A model generated the notes under the pieces. The model was given only the letters and a program-made list of their open reading frames with translations, had not been told where the DNA came from and did not search any database. Below, piece by piece: positions 34,519-41,841 of a stretch of 64,000 nucleotides of DNA. How positions within the stretch are numbered: position 1 is the first letter of the stretch; the number at the start of each line of letters is the position of its first letter. This DNA comes from Candidatus Merdivicinus excrementipullorum. GTDB lineage: Bacteria > Bacillota > Clostridia > Oscillospirales > Ruminococcaceae. The stretch is from NCBI GenBank assembly GCA_018716725.1, contig DVJP01000076.1, positions 17,165 to 81,164 of the forward strand, read 5' to 3'. The translations under genes and the position numbers were made by a program.

Positions 34519-34548
34519 TTGACAAACTGTGAAAAAACGTGTTATAAT
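34519..34548 (+). promoter_or_regulatory. Promoter for nrdDG
   Basis: TTGACA (34519-34524), 18-base spacer, TATAAT (34543-34548), about 110 bases before the nrdD ATG. I did not find an NrdR box (ACACWATATATWGTGT-like) pair in the leader. Confidence 0.8.
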
Positions 34549-34656
34549 AAGAACCATATTCAACAAATTGTCGCACAGAGTAATTGGCAGATTTTATTTT
34601 TTGTAAGATCTGCCAAAATTTATGTGTTTGACGCCATTGGGGAAGGGGAACGCTGC

Positions 34657-36963
34657 ATGATTACCAAAATTAGGAAACGCGACGGCCGGGAAGTCCCGTT
34701 CAACATCGAAAAAATTGCCAACGCAATTTTCAAGGCAGCCCAAAGCTGCGGCGGGCGGGACTATGCCACTGCTTTTGAACTGGCCCAGCAGGTGGCCCAG
34801 TATCTGGACAGTCAGCAGCTTTCAGAAACCCCCACAGTGGAATCCATACAGGACGCAGTAGAGAAAATCCTGGTAAAAAACGGCCATGCCCGCACTGCCA
34901 AGGAATATATCCTCTATCGGGCGGAACGCAACCGGGTTCGGGAAATGGACACAAGGCTCATGCAGCTTTACGAAAACATGACCTTCCATTCCGCTGCGGA
35001 AAACGACATCAAGCGGGAAAACGCCAATATTGACGGCGACACTGCCATGAGCGCCATGTTCCGCTACGGCTCCGAGGGGGCCAAACGCTTCAACGAGCTG
35101 TTCATCCTCTCCCCGGACCACGCCAGAGCCCATATTAACGGGGATATTCACATCCATGACATGGATTTCCTGACCCTCACCACCACCTGCTGCCAGATTG
35201 ACCTGAAAAAGCTCTTTGCCGGCGGTTTTTCCAATGCCCACGGCCAGGTGCGGGAGCCGGAAACCATTACCAGCTACGCAGCCCTGGCTCAGATTGCCAT
35301 TGAATGCAACCAGAACGATCAGCACGGCGGCCAGAGCGTCCCGAATTTCGACTACTACATGGCCGAAGGCGTTGCCAAAAGCTTTGCCCGGCATTATCAG
35401 GAGAATTTGCAGAAGGCGCTTGAGCTTCTGGGCGGCGCTGAGGGCGCAATCGGCATCATCAGCTCCCAGCCACTTTCCATGCAGAACCTCCCCGCCTATC
35501 AGGACAGCGAACGGAAAGCCCTGCTTTCCATAGGGCTTTCCCCAGAGCAGGCCGCGCGCGTGCAGGCATTCGCCGCCGCTCATGCCCAGGACGAAACCGG
35601 CAAGGAAACCTACCAAGCTATGGAAGCCTTCCTCCACAATATGAACCTGATTAACTCCCGGGCCGGCGCCCAGGTGCCCTTTTCCTCCATCAATTACGGG
35701 ACGGACGTTTCCCCGGAGGGGCGGCTGGTGACGGCGTGCCTTCTGAAAGCCACGGAAGCCGGCATCGGCCAGGGCAAAACCGCCATTTTCCCGGTGCAGA
35801 TTTTCAAAGTCAAGGAAGGCGTCAACTACAATCCCGGCGACCCTAACTACGACCTGTTCCAGCTGGCCATGGCGGTTTCGGCGAAACGGCTGTTCCCCAA
35901 TTTCAGCTTCCTGGACGCCCCCTTTAACCTGCAATACTACAAGCCCGGCAATCCGGACACCGAATGCGCTTATATGGGCTGCCGCACTAGAGTTATCGGC
36001 AACACCTATGACCCGGAACACGAAATCGTCACCGGCCGGGGCAATCTGAGCTTTACCTCCATTAACCTTCCCCGCCTGGCCATTAAAGCCGCCGGGAATG
36101 TGGACGCTTTCTTTGAATCCCTGGACAAGATGATAGATCTGGTCATGGAACAGCTGCTGGAACGCTTTAAAATTCAGTCGGAAAAACTGGCACGGAATTA
36201 TCCCTTCCTTATGGGACAGGGCGTTTGGCTGGGTTCCGAAAAGCTGGGGCCGGATGACCCAGTGGGAGAAGCGCTGAAACAGGGCACCTTATCCGTTGGA
36301 TTCATCGGCCTGGCGGAAACCCTGAAAGCCCTCATTGGCAAGCATCACGGGGAAAGCCAGGAGGCCCAGAATTTGGGCCTGGAAATTATCGGCTTTATGC
36401 GGAACCGGGTGGATGAGGCCGCCCAGCGAACGGGTTTAAACTTCTCCCTCATCGGCACCCCTGCGGAAGGGCTGTCGGGGCGGTTTGTAAAAATCGACCG
36501 GAAAAAATTTGGGGTCATCCCCGGCGTCACCGACCGGGAATATTACACCAACGCTTTCCATGTGCCGGTGTATTATGAGATTTCCGCTTTTGATAAAATC
36601 CGGCGGGAGGCCCCTTACCACGCCCTGACCAACGGCGGGCATATTACTTATATCGAACTGGACGGCGACCCCTGCGAAAATCTGGACGCTTTTGAGCAGG
36701 TCATCCGCTGTATGAAGGAATCCGGCATCGGCTATGGCTCGGTGAACCACCCGGTGGACCGGGATCCGGTCTGCGGCTTTAACGGCATTATCGGAGAGGA
36801 ATGCCCCCAATGCCACCGGAAGGAAACCCCGGAGGCTCCCTTTGAGCGCATCCGCCGTATCACCGGATACCTGGTGGGCACTTTGGACCGCTTCAATGAC
36901 GCCAAACGGGCGGAGGTTGAGGACCGGGTGAAGCACAGCGTGGGGCAGATGGAACAACTTTAA
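34657..36963 (+). CDS. nrdD: Anaerobic ribonucleoside-triphosphate reductase
   Basis: Class III glycyl-radical ribonucleotide reductase, making dNTPs for DNA synthesis in the absence of oxygen. About 768 residues: an N-terminal ATP-cone (MITKIRKRDGREVPFNIEKI) for allosteric control, then the barrel with CCQIDLKKLFAGGF and NLSFTSINLPRLA. The zinc region near the C-terminus has VCGFNGIIGEECPQCHR. The glycyl-radical site is likely the G in the final RRITGYLVGTLDRF. The ORF track starts 72 codons early, spanning the promoter. It is followed at 16 bases by its activase nrdG. Confidence 0.96.
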   Translation: MITKIRKRDGREVPFNIEKIANAIFKAAQSCGGRDYATAFELAQQVAQYLDSQQLSETPTVESIQDAVEKILVKNGHARTAKEYILYRAERNRVREMDTRLMQLYENMTFHSAAENDIKRENANIDGDTAMSAMFRYGSEGAKRFNELFILSPDHARAHINGDIHIHDMDFLTLTTTCCQIDLKKLFAGGFSNAHGQVREPETITSYAALAQIAIECNQNDQHGGQSVPNFDYYMAEGVAKSFARHYQENLQKALELLGGAEGAIGIISSQPLSMQNLPAYQDSERKALLSIGLSPEQAARVQAFAAAHAQDETGKETYQAMEAFLHNMNLINSRAGAQVPFSSINYGTDVSPEGRLVTACLLKATEAGIGQGKTAIFPVQIFKVKEGVNYNPGDPNYDLFQLAMAVSAKRLFPNFSFLDAPFNLQYYKPGNPDTECAYMGCRTRVIGNTYDPEHEIVTGRGNLSFTSINLPRLAIKAAGNVDAFFESLDKMIDLVMEQLLERFKIQSEKLARNYPFLMGQGVWLGSEKLGPDDPVGEALKQGTLSVGFIGLAETLKALIGKHHGESQEAQNLGLEIIGFMRNRVDEAAQRTGLNFSLIGTPAEGLSGRFVKIDRKKFGVIPGVTDREYYTNAFHVPVYYEISAFDKIRREAPYHALTNGGHITYIELDGDPCENLDAFEQVIRCMKESGIGYGSVNHPVDRDPVCGFNGIIGEECPQCHRKETPEAPFERIRRITGYLVGTLDRFNDAKRAEVEDRVKHSVGQMEQL

Positions 36964-36979
36964 AGAAAGGCTGAGGCTT

Positions 36980-37519
36980 ATGACGGACAAAATCCGCATT
37001 GCCGGGATTATCCGGGAATCTATTGTGGACGGCAAGGGGCTGCGTTTTGTGGTGTTCGGCCAGGGCTGCCCCCATCGGTGCCCCGGCTGCCACAACCCCC
37101 AGACCCACGATTTTTCCGGCGGGAAGCTGATTCCCATTGCAAGCCTTACACAGGAAATCCGGAAAAACCCCCTCTTGCAGGGCGTCACTTTTTCCGGCGG
37201 GGAGCCTTTTGCCCAGCCGGAAGCCTTCTCCGCTTTGGCTAGGGAAATCAAGGCTTTTTCCCGGAAGCTGGACTTGACGGTTTATTCCGGCTATACCTAT
37301 GAGCAGCTTTTGGATCTGCCCGGCGCGACGGAGCTGCTAAATCTCTGCGATTACCTGATTGACGGGCCGTTTATCCTGGAGGAACGGGATATTTCCTTAA
37401 AATTCCGGGGCAGCCGCAACCAGCGGTACATCGACCTGAACCGCACCCGTCTGGCGGGCAAGGTGGTTTTGGCGGCGGAATCCATCGTTCCCGCCAGGAA
37501 ACGCTACCAGACGGCATAA
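36980..37519 (+). CDS. nrdG: Anaerobic ribonucleotide reductase activating protein
   Basis: Radical SAM activase that generates the glycyl radical on NrdD, 179 residues. The 4Fe-4S motif is GQGCPHRCPGCHNP (CX3CX2C), and the SAM-binding GGE-type motif is FSGGEPFAQPEAF. The end SLKFRGSRNQRYIDL is typical of NrdG. It is cotranscribed with nrdD. The enzyme needs a reductant such as flavodoxin, not encoded nearby. Confidence 0.95.
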   Translation: MTDKIRIAGIIRESIVDGKGLRFVVFGQGCPHRCPGCHNPQTHDFSGGKLIPIASLTQEIRKNPLLQGVTFSGGEPFAQPEAFSALAREIKAFSRKLDLTVYSGYTYEQLLDLPGATELLNLCDYLIDGPFILEERDISLKFRGSRNQRYIDLNRTRLAGKVVLAAESIVPARKRYQTA

Positions 37520-37686
37520 CGCGGGCGGCGGGGAGGCCCCGCTGCCAATTCGGCGCGGACCCGGTAACCGGGCCGTTAATTCGACGCGGCCGTACAGCCT
37601 CACACCAACCGCTGGAACGGCTCGATAAACTCGCCGTTATGAGAAGATTTTAATTTTCTATCGTCCGAAAAAAGAAAAGTTTTACT

Positions 37687-37838
37687 CGATTTTTTTCAAA
37701 AAATCGCGGGGTTGAGGGGCAGAGCCCCCACCGCTTTCCGCAGAAAGCGGAATCTCTATGATCAGAAAAGATCAGGAGGGGAGGTTAAACAGTCCGGTGG
37801 ACTGTTTAACCGTGGGGAACCCTATCAAGGGGTTCCCC
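37687..37838. repeat. Cluster of five consecutive perfect hairpins
   Basis: In order: CGATTTTTT/AAAAAATCG (37687-37706), GGGGC/GCCCC (37716-37728), CCGCTTTC/GAAAGCGG (37731-37750), GTTAAACAGTCC/GGACTGTTTAAC (37784-37810) and GGGGAACCC/GGGTTCCCC (37814-37838). All arms pair without mismatch. The 450-base gap after nrdG also has a segment at 37560-37650 similar to 21000-21080. No gene is seen. Confidence 0.8.
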
Positions 37839-37875
37839 GCTGCATTTTCCGACCCGACGAAGCATTCCGAATAAA

Positions 37876-37949
37876 TTGTAGGGGCGGTTGTCACCACCCG
37901 CCCGCAGAATACGAAATATAGGGGACGATGTGGGCATCGTCCCCTACAA
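37876..37949. repeat. Double-hairpin element 6
   Basis: TTGTAGGGGCGGTTGTCACC ... GGGCATCGTCCCCTACAA. It lies 28 bases before the -35 box of cassette 3. Confidence 0.8.
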
Positions 37950-37977
37950 TTTTTTTCGGGAGATTTTGAAAAACCTC

Positions 37978-38020
37978 TTGACTTTTTGTGTAACAAAAAT
38001 TATAATATTATTGTGGCACA
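37978..38020 (+). promoter_or_regulatory. Promoter and operator of RHH cassette 3
   Basis: TTGACT (37978-37983), 17 bases, TATAAT (38001-38006). Imperfect inverted repeat TGTGTAACAA / TTGTGGCACA (37987-37996 and 38011-38020), 8 of 10 pairs, around the -10 box. Confidence 0.75.
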
Positions 38021-38036
38021 GAAAGGGGGAGGGAAA

Positions 38037-38210
38037 TTGAGTCCACGTACTGGCCGGCCAAAATCAGAAAACCCTAAATCCTTCGAAATTAAAGCCCGAA
38101 TTGACGCGGAAACAAACCAACGATTGCAAAAATTCTGTGACAAAACAGGAAAAACGAGGACACAGGTTGTTAGAGAAGGAATAGAACTGATTTTGGCTGA
38201 AAAAAAGTAG
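38037..38210 (+). CDS. Ribbon-helix-helix small DNA-binding protein, cassette 3
   Basis: A 57-residue protein that starts at a TTG (LSPRTGRPKSENPKS) after GGGGGAGGGAAA. The ORF track extends it 17 codons into the promoter. Domain order: GRP arm, strand (FEIKARI), helix (ETNQRLQKFCDKTG), helix (TRTQVVREGIELIL). It is most similar to the cassette 1 protein in the arm and to cassettes 2 and 4 in the NPK stretch. Operator location again suggests autorepression. No partner gene. Confidence 0.8.
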   Translation: MSPRTGRPKSENPKSFEIKARIDAETNQRLQKFCDKTGKTRTQVVREGIELILAEKK

Positions 38211-38338
38211 AGCTTCGGCCCACCTTGCAAATGAAACCGAAACTCTATGCCAGACGAGCAACCCTTATACAAGAACTCCCGTCTGAAATTTAGTATACAT
38301 CAGATGGGCCTTCTTGTCAACCGGCGAGCCGCCGGTCG
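38211..38338 (+). ncRNA. Conserved 3' structured tail of cassette 3
   Basis: First stem AGAGCTTCGG...CCGAAACTCT (one mismatch), second stem AGACGAG...CCCGTCT with a longer loop than in the other copies, then CCCGTCTGA...TCAGATGGG and CTTCTTGT, followed by CCGGCGAGCCGCCGG. The extra loop length without loss of pairing argues that structure, not sequence, is conserved. Confidence 0.65.
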
Positions 38339-38450
38339 CAATTCGCCGCGGCGTTTCAATTCCTATCCAACCGCCGGGCGGCGAAATAAATTCGCCGATT
38401 CGATGGGTTTCATCTTCTAGCGTTTTGGTAGAACGAAACAGGTAACAAAT

Positions 38451-38532
38451 TTGTAGGGGCGGATGCCCACATCCGCCCGGTTTTTCAAACATTTCCGAAA
38501 ATCGCGGGACGATGTGGGCATCGTCCCCTACA
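38451..38532. repeat. Double-hairpin element 7
   Basis: TTGTAGGGGCGGATGCCCAC ... GGGCATCGTCCCCTACA, between cassettes 3 and 4, ending 26 bases before the cassette 4 -35 box. Confidence 0.8.
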
Positions 38533-38558
38533 TTTTTTCGGAAGATTTGCAAAACCCC

Positions 38559-38587
38559 TTGACATTTGTGTTCTCAAATGATAGGAT
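38559..38587 (+). promoter_or_regulatory. Promoter of RHH cassette 4
   Basis: TTGACA (38559-38564), 17 bases, TAGGAT (38582-38587). In this copy the candidate operator is a direct repeat TGTGTTCTC ... TGTGTGCTC flanking the -10 box, rather than an inverted one. Confidence 0.75.
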
Positions 38588-38616
38588 ATATGTGTGCTCG
38601 AAAGTGAGGTGATCCA

Positions 38617-38790
38617 ATGAGCGCAAAAATGGGCAGACCTACGGATAATCCCAAAACAGAAGTCATTAAAATCAGAGCAACCAAAGACGACAGAGAAAAG
38701 TTGTTATTTTGCTGTGAAAAACTGGGCAAAACCCAGTATGAAGTCGTGATGGAAGGAATCAATAAGGTCTACCAAAAAGCCAAAAAATAA
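38617..38790 (+). CDS. Ribbon-helix-helix small DNA-binding protein, cassette 4
   Basis: A 57-residue protein absent from the supplied ORF track because of its length. It starts MSAKMGRPTDNPKT, after GTGAGGTGATCCA. The arm has GRP and NPK; a strand (VIKIRA) and two helices follow (DDREKLLFCCEKLG; TQYEVVMEGINKVYQ). It pairs with the cassette 2 protein in its tail type and -10 box. No partner gene downstream belongs to it; the next gene is an unrelated frameshifted protein. Confidence 0.8.
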   Translation: MSAKMGRPTDNPKTEVIKIRATKDDREKLLFCCEKLGKTQYEVVMEGINKVYQKAKK

Positions 38791-38890
38791 GATGTAAGCC
38801 GCACACTTGCAAATCCGCAGCCTACATCTTGTATACGACGAGAAATCCCGTCTGAAATTATTTTACATCAGATGGGCCTTCTTGTCAACC
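38791..38890 (+). ncRNA. Conserved 3' structured tail of cassette 4
   Basis: First stem GATGTAAGC...GCCTACATC as in cassette 2, then GACGAG...CCCGTC and CCCGTCTGA...TCAGATGGG with CCTTCTTGTCAACC. Unlike the other three it stops at CAACC and lacks the CCGGCGA palindrome. A strong AAGGAGG site follows directly. Confidence 0.65.
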
Positions 38891-38908
38891 AAAAAAGGAG
38901 GAACAACG

Positions 38909-39135
38909 ATGTACACAATGGAAGATTTATGGTTTCATGTATGGAAAATGAACAGGATATGCCGGAAACCAAGCTGGCCCGGCTTAAGTTTCAGGAACAG
39001 ATGGAAAAGCTCCTAAGTTCTGCCGATTGGCGGGAAGCCGAACCTTTGTGGAGCCAGTGCGCCAGCGCCTTTGAGTGCCAGGGCTTTCTCATGGGCTTCC
39101 GCACGGCGCTGAGGCTCCTGTTTCAAAACGTTTGA
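38909..39135 (+). pseudogene. Small DUF6809-like protein with a one-base frameshift
   Basis: A good ribosome binding site (AAGGAGGAACAACG) precedes an ATG whose frame (MYTMEDLWFHVWK) soon ends, while a second frame continues with NEQDMPETKLARLKFQEQ and ends ECQGFLMGFRTALRLLF. Adding one A to the run of four at 38945-38948 joins the frames into a 75-residue protein. The C-terminal 'GF..G.RL' and N-terminal 'MEDL' are reminiscent of DUF6809 proteins, which have no known function. It may be a recent pseudogene, a slippage-expressed gene or a sequencing error in a homopolymer. Confidence 0.6.
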
Positions 39136-39157
39136 AAACCTAACAGAAACCGCAGCA

Positions 39158-39226
39158 TTGTAGGGGCGAACTGTGTTCGCCCAACATTTCTTAGAACCGC
39201 GGGCGGGGTTTTCCCCGTCCCTACAA
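39158..39226. repeat. Double-hairpin element 8
   Basis: TTGTAGGGGCGAACTGTGTT ... CCCCGTCCCTACAA. The left hairpin GGGCGAAC/GTTCGCCC and right hairpin GGCGGGG/CCCCGTC are present. Its right end (read on the minus strand) supplies the stop codon of the PAP2 gene. Confidence 0.78.
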
Positions 39227-39763
39227 TCGATTCGCCGGGTTGGGGATTTTGGACACCAGCCATCCGGCTAAAAAAGCGGATATCACGCCCAGAGCCGCAC
39301 CGGCCAGCACGTCGCTGGGATAATGGACATACAAGTAAAGCCGGGAAAAAGCGATTAAGACTGCCAGCGCCAGAGCCGGTATCCCCAGCCGTTTGTCCCG
39401 CCGCAGCAGCACCACTGCGGCAGCCACTGAGGAGGACGTATGCCCCGACGGAAAAGAAAAATCCGTTGGCGGGGTAATGAGCAGGCCTGCAAAATCGTTG
39501 GCGTTGAAGGGCCGTTCCCGCCCGACCAGCGGTTTTAAGATCAGGCTGCCGATGACAGCGGCAATGGCTAGGGCGACAAGCATTTCCACCCCGGTTTTCC
39601 GCCATTTTTTCATGCAGAGAAGAATGGCCGCCGCGATAATCCACACTGCCCCGGCGTTTCCCAGGGCCGTAATCAGCGGCATCAGCCAATCCCCCGCCGG
39701 GCCTGCCAAATACTGCTGAATCCAGCCCAAAACTGCGTTATCCGCCCCTTGAATCCACTCCAT
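39221..39763 (-). CDS. PAP2-family phosphatase
   Basis: Membrane lipid phosphatase of the type 2 phosphatidic acid phosphatase family, 180 residues, about six membrane segments. The three catalytic motifs are intact: KPLVGRERPF, SFPSGHTSSS and SRLYLYVHYPSDVLAG. It may dephosphorylate undecaprenyl pyrophosphate (BcrC-like) or phosphatidylglycerophosphate. The ORF track start is 14 codons early. The last codons (NPANRL then TAG) match the CCGGCGAAT...TTGTAGGG end of a repeat element, so the natural C-terminus looks altered; the residues affected lie after the last membrane helix. Confidence 0.9.
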   Translation of the reverse strand: MEWIQGADNAVLGWIQQYLAGPAGDWLMPLITALGNAGAVWIIAAAILLCMKKWRKTGVEMLVALAIAAVIGSLILKPLVGRERPFNANDFAGLLITPPTDFSFPSGHTSSSVAAAVVLLRRDKRLGIPALALAVLIAFSRLYLYVHYPSDVLAGAALGVISAFLAGWLVSKIPNPANRL

Positions 39764-39855
39764 GCCATTCCGCCTTTCTTTTGTACCAGTATACCCCGTT
39801 TCCAAATATTTTGCAAGGGATTTTCGTTTTGTTTAAAAAGATTTCAGAAACGCCC

Positions 39856-39884
39856 TTGACTTTTTTGTGTATTTATTCTATAAT
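39856..39884 (+). promoter_or_regulatory. Promoter of the cytidylate kinase-like gene
   Basis: TTGACT (39856-39861), 17 bases, TATAAT (39879-39884), with the start codon about 50 bases downstream. Confidence 0.82.
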
Positions 39885-39936
39885 ATAAATACAAAAACAC
39901 AGTTTTTGTAATACCTTAACGAACGGAGTGATCCAA

Positions 39937-40575
39937 ATGGCAGATACCCGTACAATTATTACAATCAGCAGACAATATGGCAGCGGCGGCCGTTACATTG
40001 GCCGGAAACTTGCGGAGGCTCTGGACATTCCTTTCTATGACAAAGAAATTATCCTGCGTTCTGCCGAGGAAAGCGGAATCAGCCGGGAAATTTTTGAACA
40101 GCTGGAAGAAAAACCCACAAACAGCCTGCTTTACAGCCTTTCCCTGAACGCCGGGCTGCTGCGGGGCGGCACGGTTTCTCCGGAGCTGCCTTTAAGCGAC
40201 CAGGTTTTCCTGATCCAGTCGGAGATTATCCGGAAAATGGCGAACCAAGGGCCATGCGTCATTGTCGGGCGGTGCTCGGAATATGTCCTGCGGGACCGGA
40301 CGGACTGCATCAACGTCTTTCTTTACTCCACCATGGAGGACCGCATTGCCCGGGCAACCACTTATTACGGCCTTCCCCTGGAAAAAGCCAAAGAGAAGCT
40401 GGCAAAAATGGATAAGAAAAGAGCTTCCTACTATAATTTCTACACCAACTTAAAATGGGGACAAGCGGAAAATTACGACTTGTGCGTCAATACCGCTTCC
40501 TTAGGTGTGGAAGGAACCGTGGAATTGCTGCAAAAATTTATTGAAACCGAAAGCCGCCATCCGAAAAAAGCATAG
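39937..40575 (+). CDS. Cytidylate kinase-like family protein
   Basis: P-loop nucleoside-phosphate kinase fold, about 212 residues. The N-terminus IITISRQYGSGGRYIGRKLA is the Walker A region of the family, differing from true CMP kinase (GpaGSGKsT) in lacking the usual lysine position. The C-terminal half has CVIVGRCSEYVLRD and a lid (RIARATTYYGLPLEKAKEKL). These 'cytidylate kinase-like' proteins are widespread in Clostridia; their substrate is not established. The start is the ATG after GGAGTG, three codons into the ORF track frame. It is monocistronic, with its own promoter and terminator. Confidence 0.87.
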   Translation: MADTRTIITISRQYGSGGRYIGRKLAEALDIPFYDKEIILRSAEESGISREIFEQLEEKPTNSLLYSLSLNAGLLRGGTVSPELPLSDQVFLIQSEIIRKMANQGPCVIVGRCSEYVLRDRTDCINVFLYSTMEDRIARATTYYGLPLEKAKEKLAKMDKKRASYYNFYTNLKWGQAENYDLCVNTASLGVEGTVELLQKFIETESRHPKKA

Positions 40576-40589
40576 CCCCCATACCGAAA

Positions 40590-40626
40590 CCCCCCGTGTT
40601 TTGAAGCAGCAGGACACGGGGGTTTT
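40590..40626. terminator. Intrinsic terminator, bidirectional
   Basis: Nine-bp stem CCCCCGTGT...ACACGGGGG followed by TTTTATT on the plus strand and, on the minus strand, by GTTTCGG. It serves the cytidylate kinase-like gene and possibly the convergent AAA ATPase gene. Confidence 0.85.
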
Positions 40627-41362
40627 ATTCGTGAAACAATTCTTCCAGCGCCTTGGGATAATTATTTAAAAAATCCCGGGTAATCCGGAATTGCTCCGTT
40701 TCCTCATACTCTACCCGCCGGATGCCCTTTTGGGAAAATTCATAAATCCAGCAGTCGGGATACGCCAGCAGGATGGGCGAATGGGTGGCGATAATCAGTT
40801 GGGAGCCGTTTTCCGCTAGTTCCCGCATCCGGCGGAGCATGGCCAGCTGCCGCAGGGGCGACAATGCCGCTTCCGGCTCATCGAACAGATAAAGCCCATG
40901 CCCGCCCAGCCGGTTTTGCAGCAGGGCGAAAAAGCTCTCCCCGTGGGAGCGGTTGTGGAGGTTCCCGCCATAACTTTCCCGTATGGGGCGGCCCATCCCC
41001 TCCTCCGACAGATTTTCAATTTCCGTAGCAACGTTATAAAAGCTCTCCGCCCGGAAGAAAAAGCCGTCCTTGGGCCGGGAAATCCCCTTGGTAAGCCGTA
41101 AATGCCGCCAAAGCTCCGAATGGGAAGCATAAGTGGAAAAGTTGAAGTTCCGGGTGCCCCCTTCCGGGTTAAAGCCGAACTGAACGGCAATGCCTTCCAG
41201 AAGGGTGGATTTTCCGGAGCCGTTTTCCCCGATGAAAAATGTCGCCTGGGGGTGGAACTCCACCTCTCCCATTTTCCGGATAGCCGGTATGGAAAAGGGA
41301 TAACTTCTGCTTTGCAGCAGGGATTTGTCCCGAATCTCAGCTTTTTGCAGGAAACGCTCCAT
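40625..41362 (-). CDS. AAA-family ATPase (ABC-type, OLD/RecF-like)
   Basis: A 245-residue stand-alone ATPase. Walker A is FFIGENGSGKSTLLEGIA, the Walker B is HGLYLFDEPEAALSPLRQLA and the switch histidine lies in LIIATHSPILLAYPD. It has the compact layout of RecF/SMC-type head domains without a coiled coil or an attached nuclease. Similar proteins occur in toxin-antitoxin, phage defence and housekeeping settings. Here it is cotranscribed with the dCMP deaminase (TAATG overlap) and an AraC regulator, so a link to nucleotide metabolism is possible but unproven. Confidence 0.88.
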   Translation of the reverse strand: MERFLQKAEIRDKSLLQSRSYPFSIPAIRKMGEVEFHPQATFFIGENGSGKSTLLEGIAVQFGFNPEGGTRNFNFSTYASHSELWRHLRLTKGISRPKDGFFFRAESFYNVATEIENLSEEGMGRPIRESYGGNLHNRSHGESFFALLQNRLGGHGLYLFDEPEAALSPLRQLAMLRRMRELAENGSQLIIATHSPILLAYPDCWIYEFSQKGIRRVEYEETEQFRITRDFLNNYPKALEELFHE

Positions 41363-41841
41363 TAAAATTCCATCTCCAATTTTTTCCCGGTGGGCTGGTA
41401 TGCCCGGCAGGTAACGCCCGCCATTTCAAACATCCGCTTGGAAGCGATGACCGCGTCTGTTTCGGCGTATTTGTCGTCCCAGTAAACCACTTCCCGGATG
41501 CCGCTTTGGATAATGGCCTTGGCGCACTCGTTGCAGGGGAACAAGGTCACATAAATCGTCGTCCCCTTTAAGGAGCCGCTGTCGTTGTTCAGAATGGCGT
41601 TCAGCTCGGCGTGACAGACATACAGGTACTTGGTATCCAGGGGCGCGCCTTCCCGTTCCCAGGCCATCAGGTCATCGTGGCAGCCGGTGGGCATCCCGTT
41701 GTATCCCACCGAAAGGATTTTGTGGTCATGGTTGGCGATGCAGGCCCCCACCTGGGTGGATGGGTCCTTGCTGCGCTGTGCCGAAAGCATGGCCACCCCC
41801 ATAAAATATTCGTCCCATGAAAGGTAATCGGTGCGTTTCAT
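41362..41841 (-). CDS. dCMP deaminase family protein
   Basis: Zinc-dependent deoxycytidylate deaminase (ComEB-type), 159 residues, converting dCMP to dUMP for thymidylate synthesis. The catalytic motifs are CHAELNAILN (H-x-E) and LFPCNECAKAI (PCxxC). The region GACIANHDHKILSVGYNGMP matches the allosteric-type family. It overlaps both neighbours by a few bases: ATGA with the AraC gene and TAATG with the ATPase gene. Confidence 0.93.
   Translation of the reverse strand: MKRTDYLSWDEYFMGVAMLSAQRSKDPSTQVGACIANHDHKILSVGYNGMPTGCHDDLMAWEREGAPLDTKYLYVCHAELNAILNNDSGSLKGTTIYVTLFPCNECAKAIIQSGIREVVYWDDKYAETDAVIASKRMFEMAGVTCRAYQPTGKKLEMEF

Noticed and set aside
20640-38890. RHH proteins as antitoxins of type II toxin-antitoxin pairs
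   Set aside because: No toxin-sized gene follows or precedes any of the four copies; each ends in a structured tail instead.
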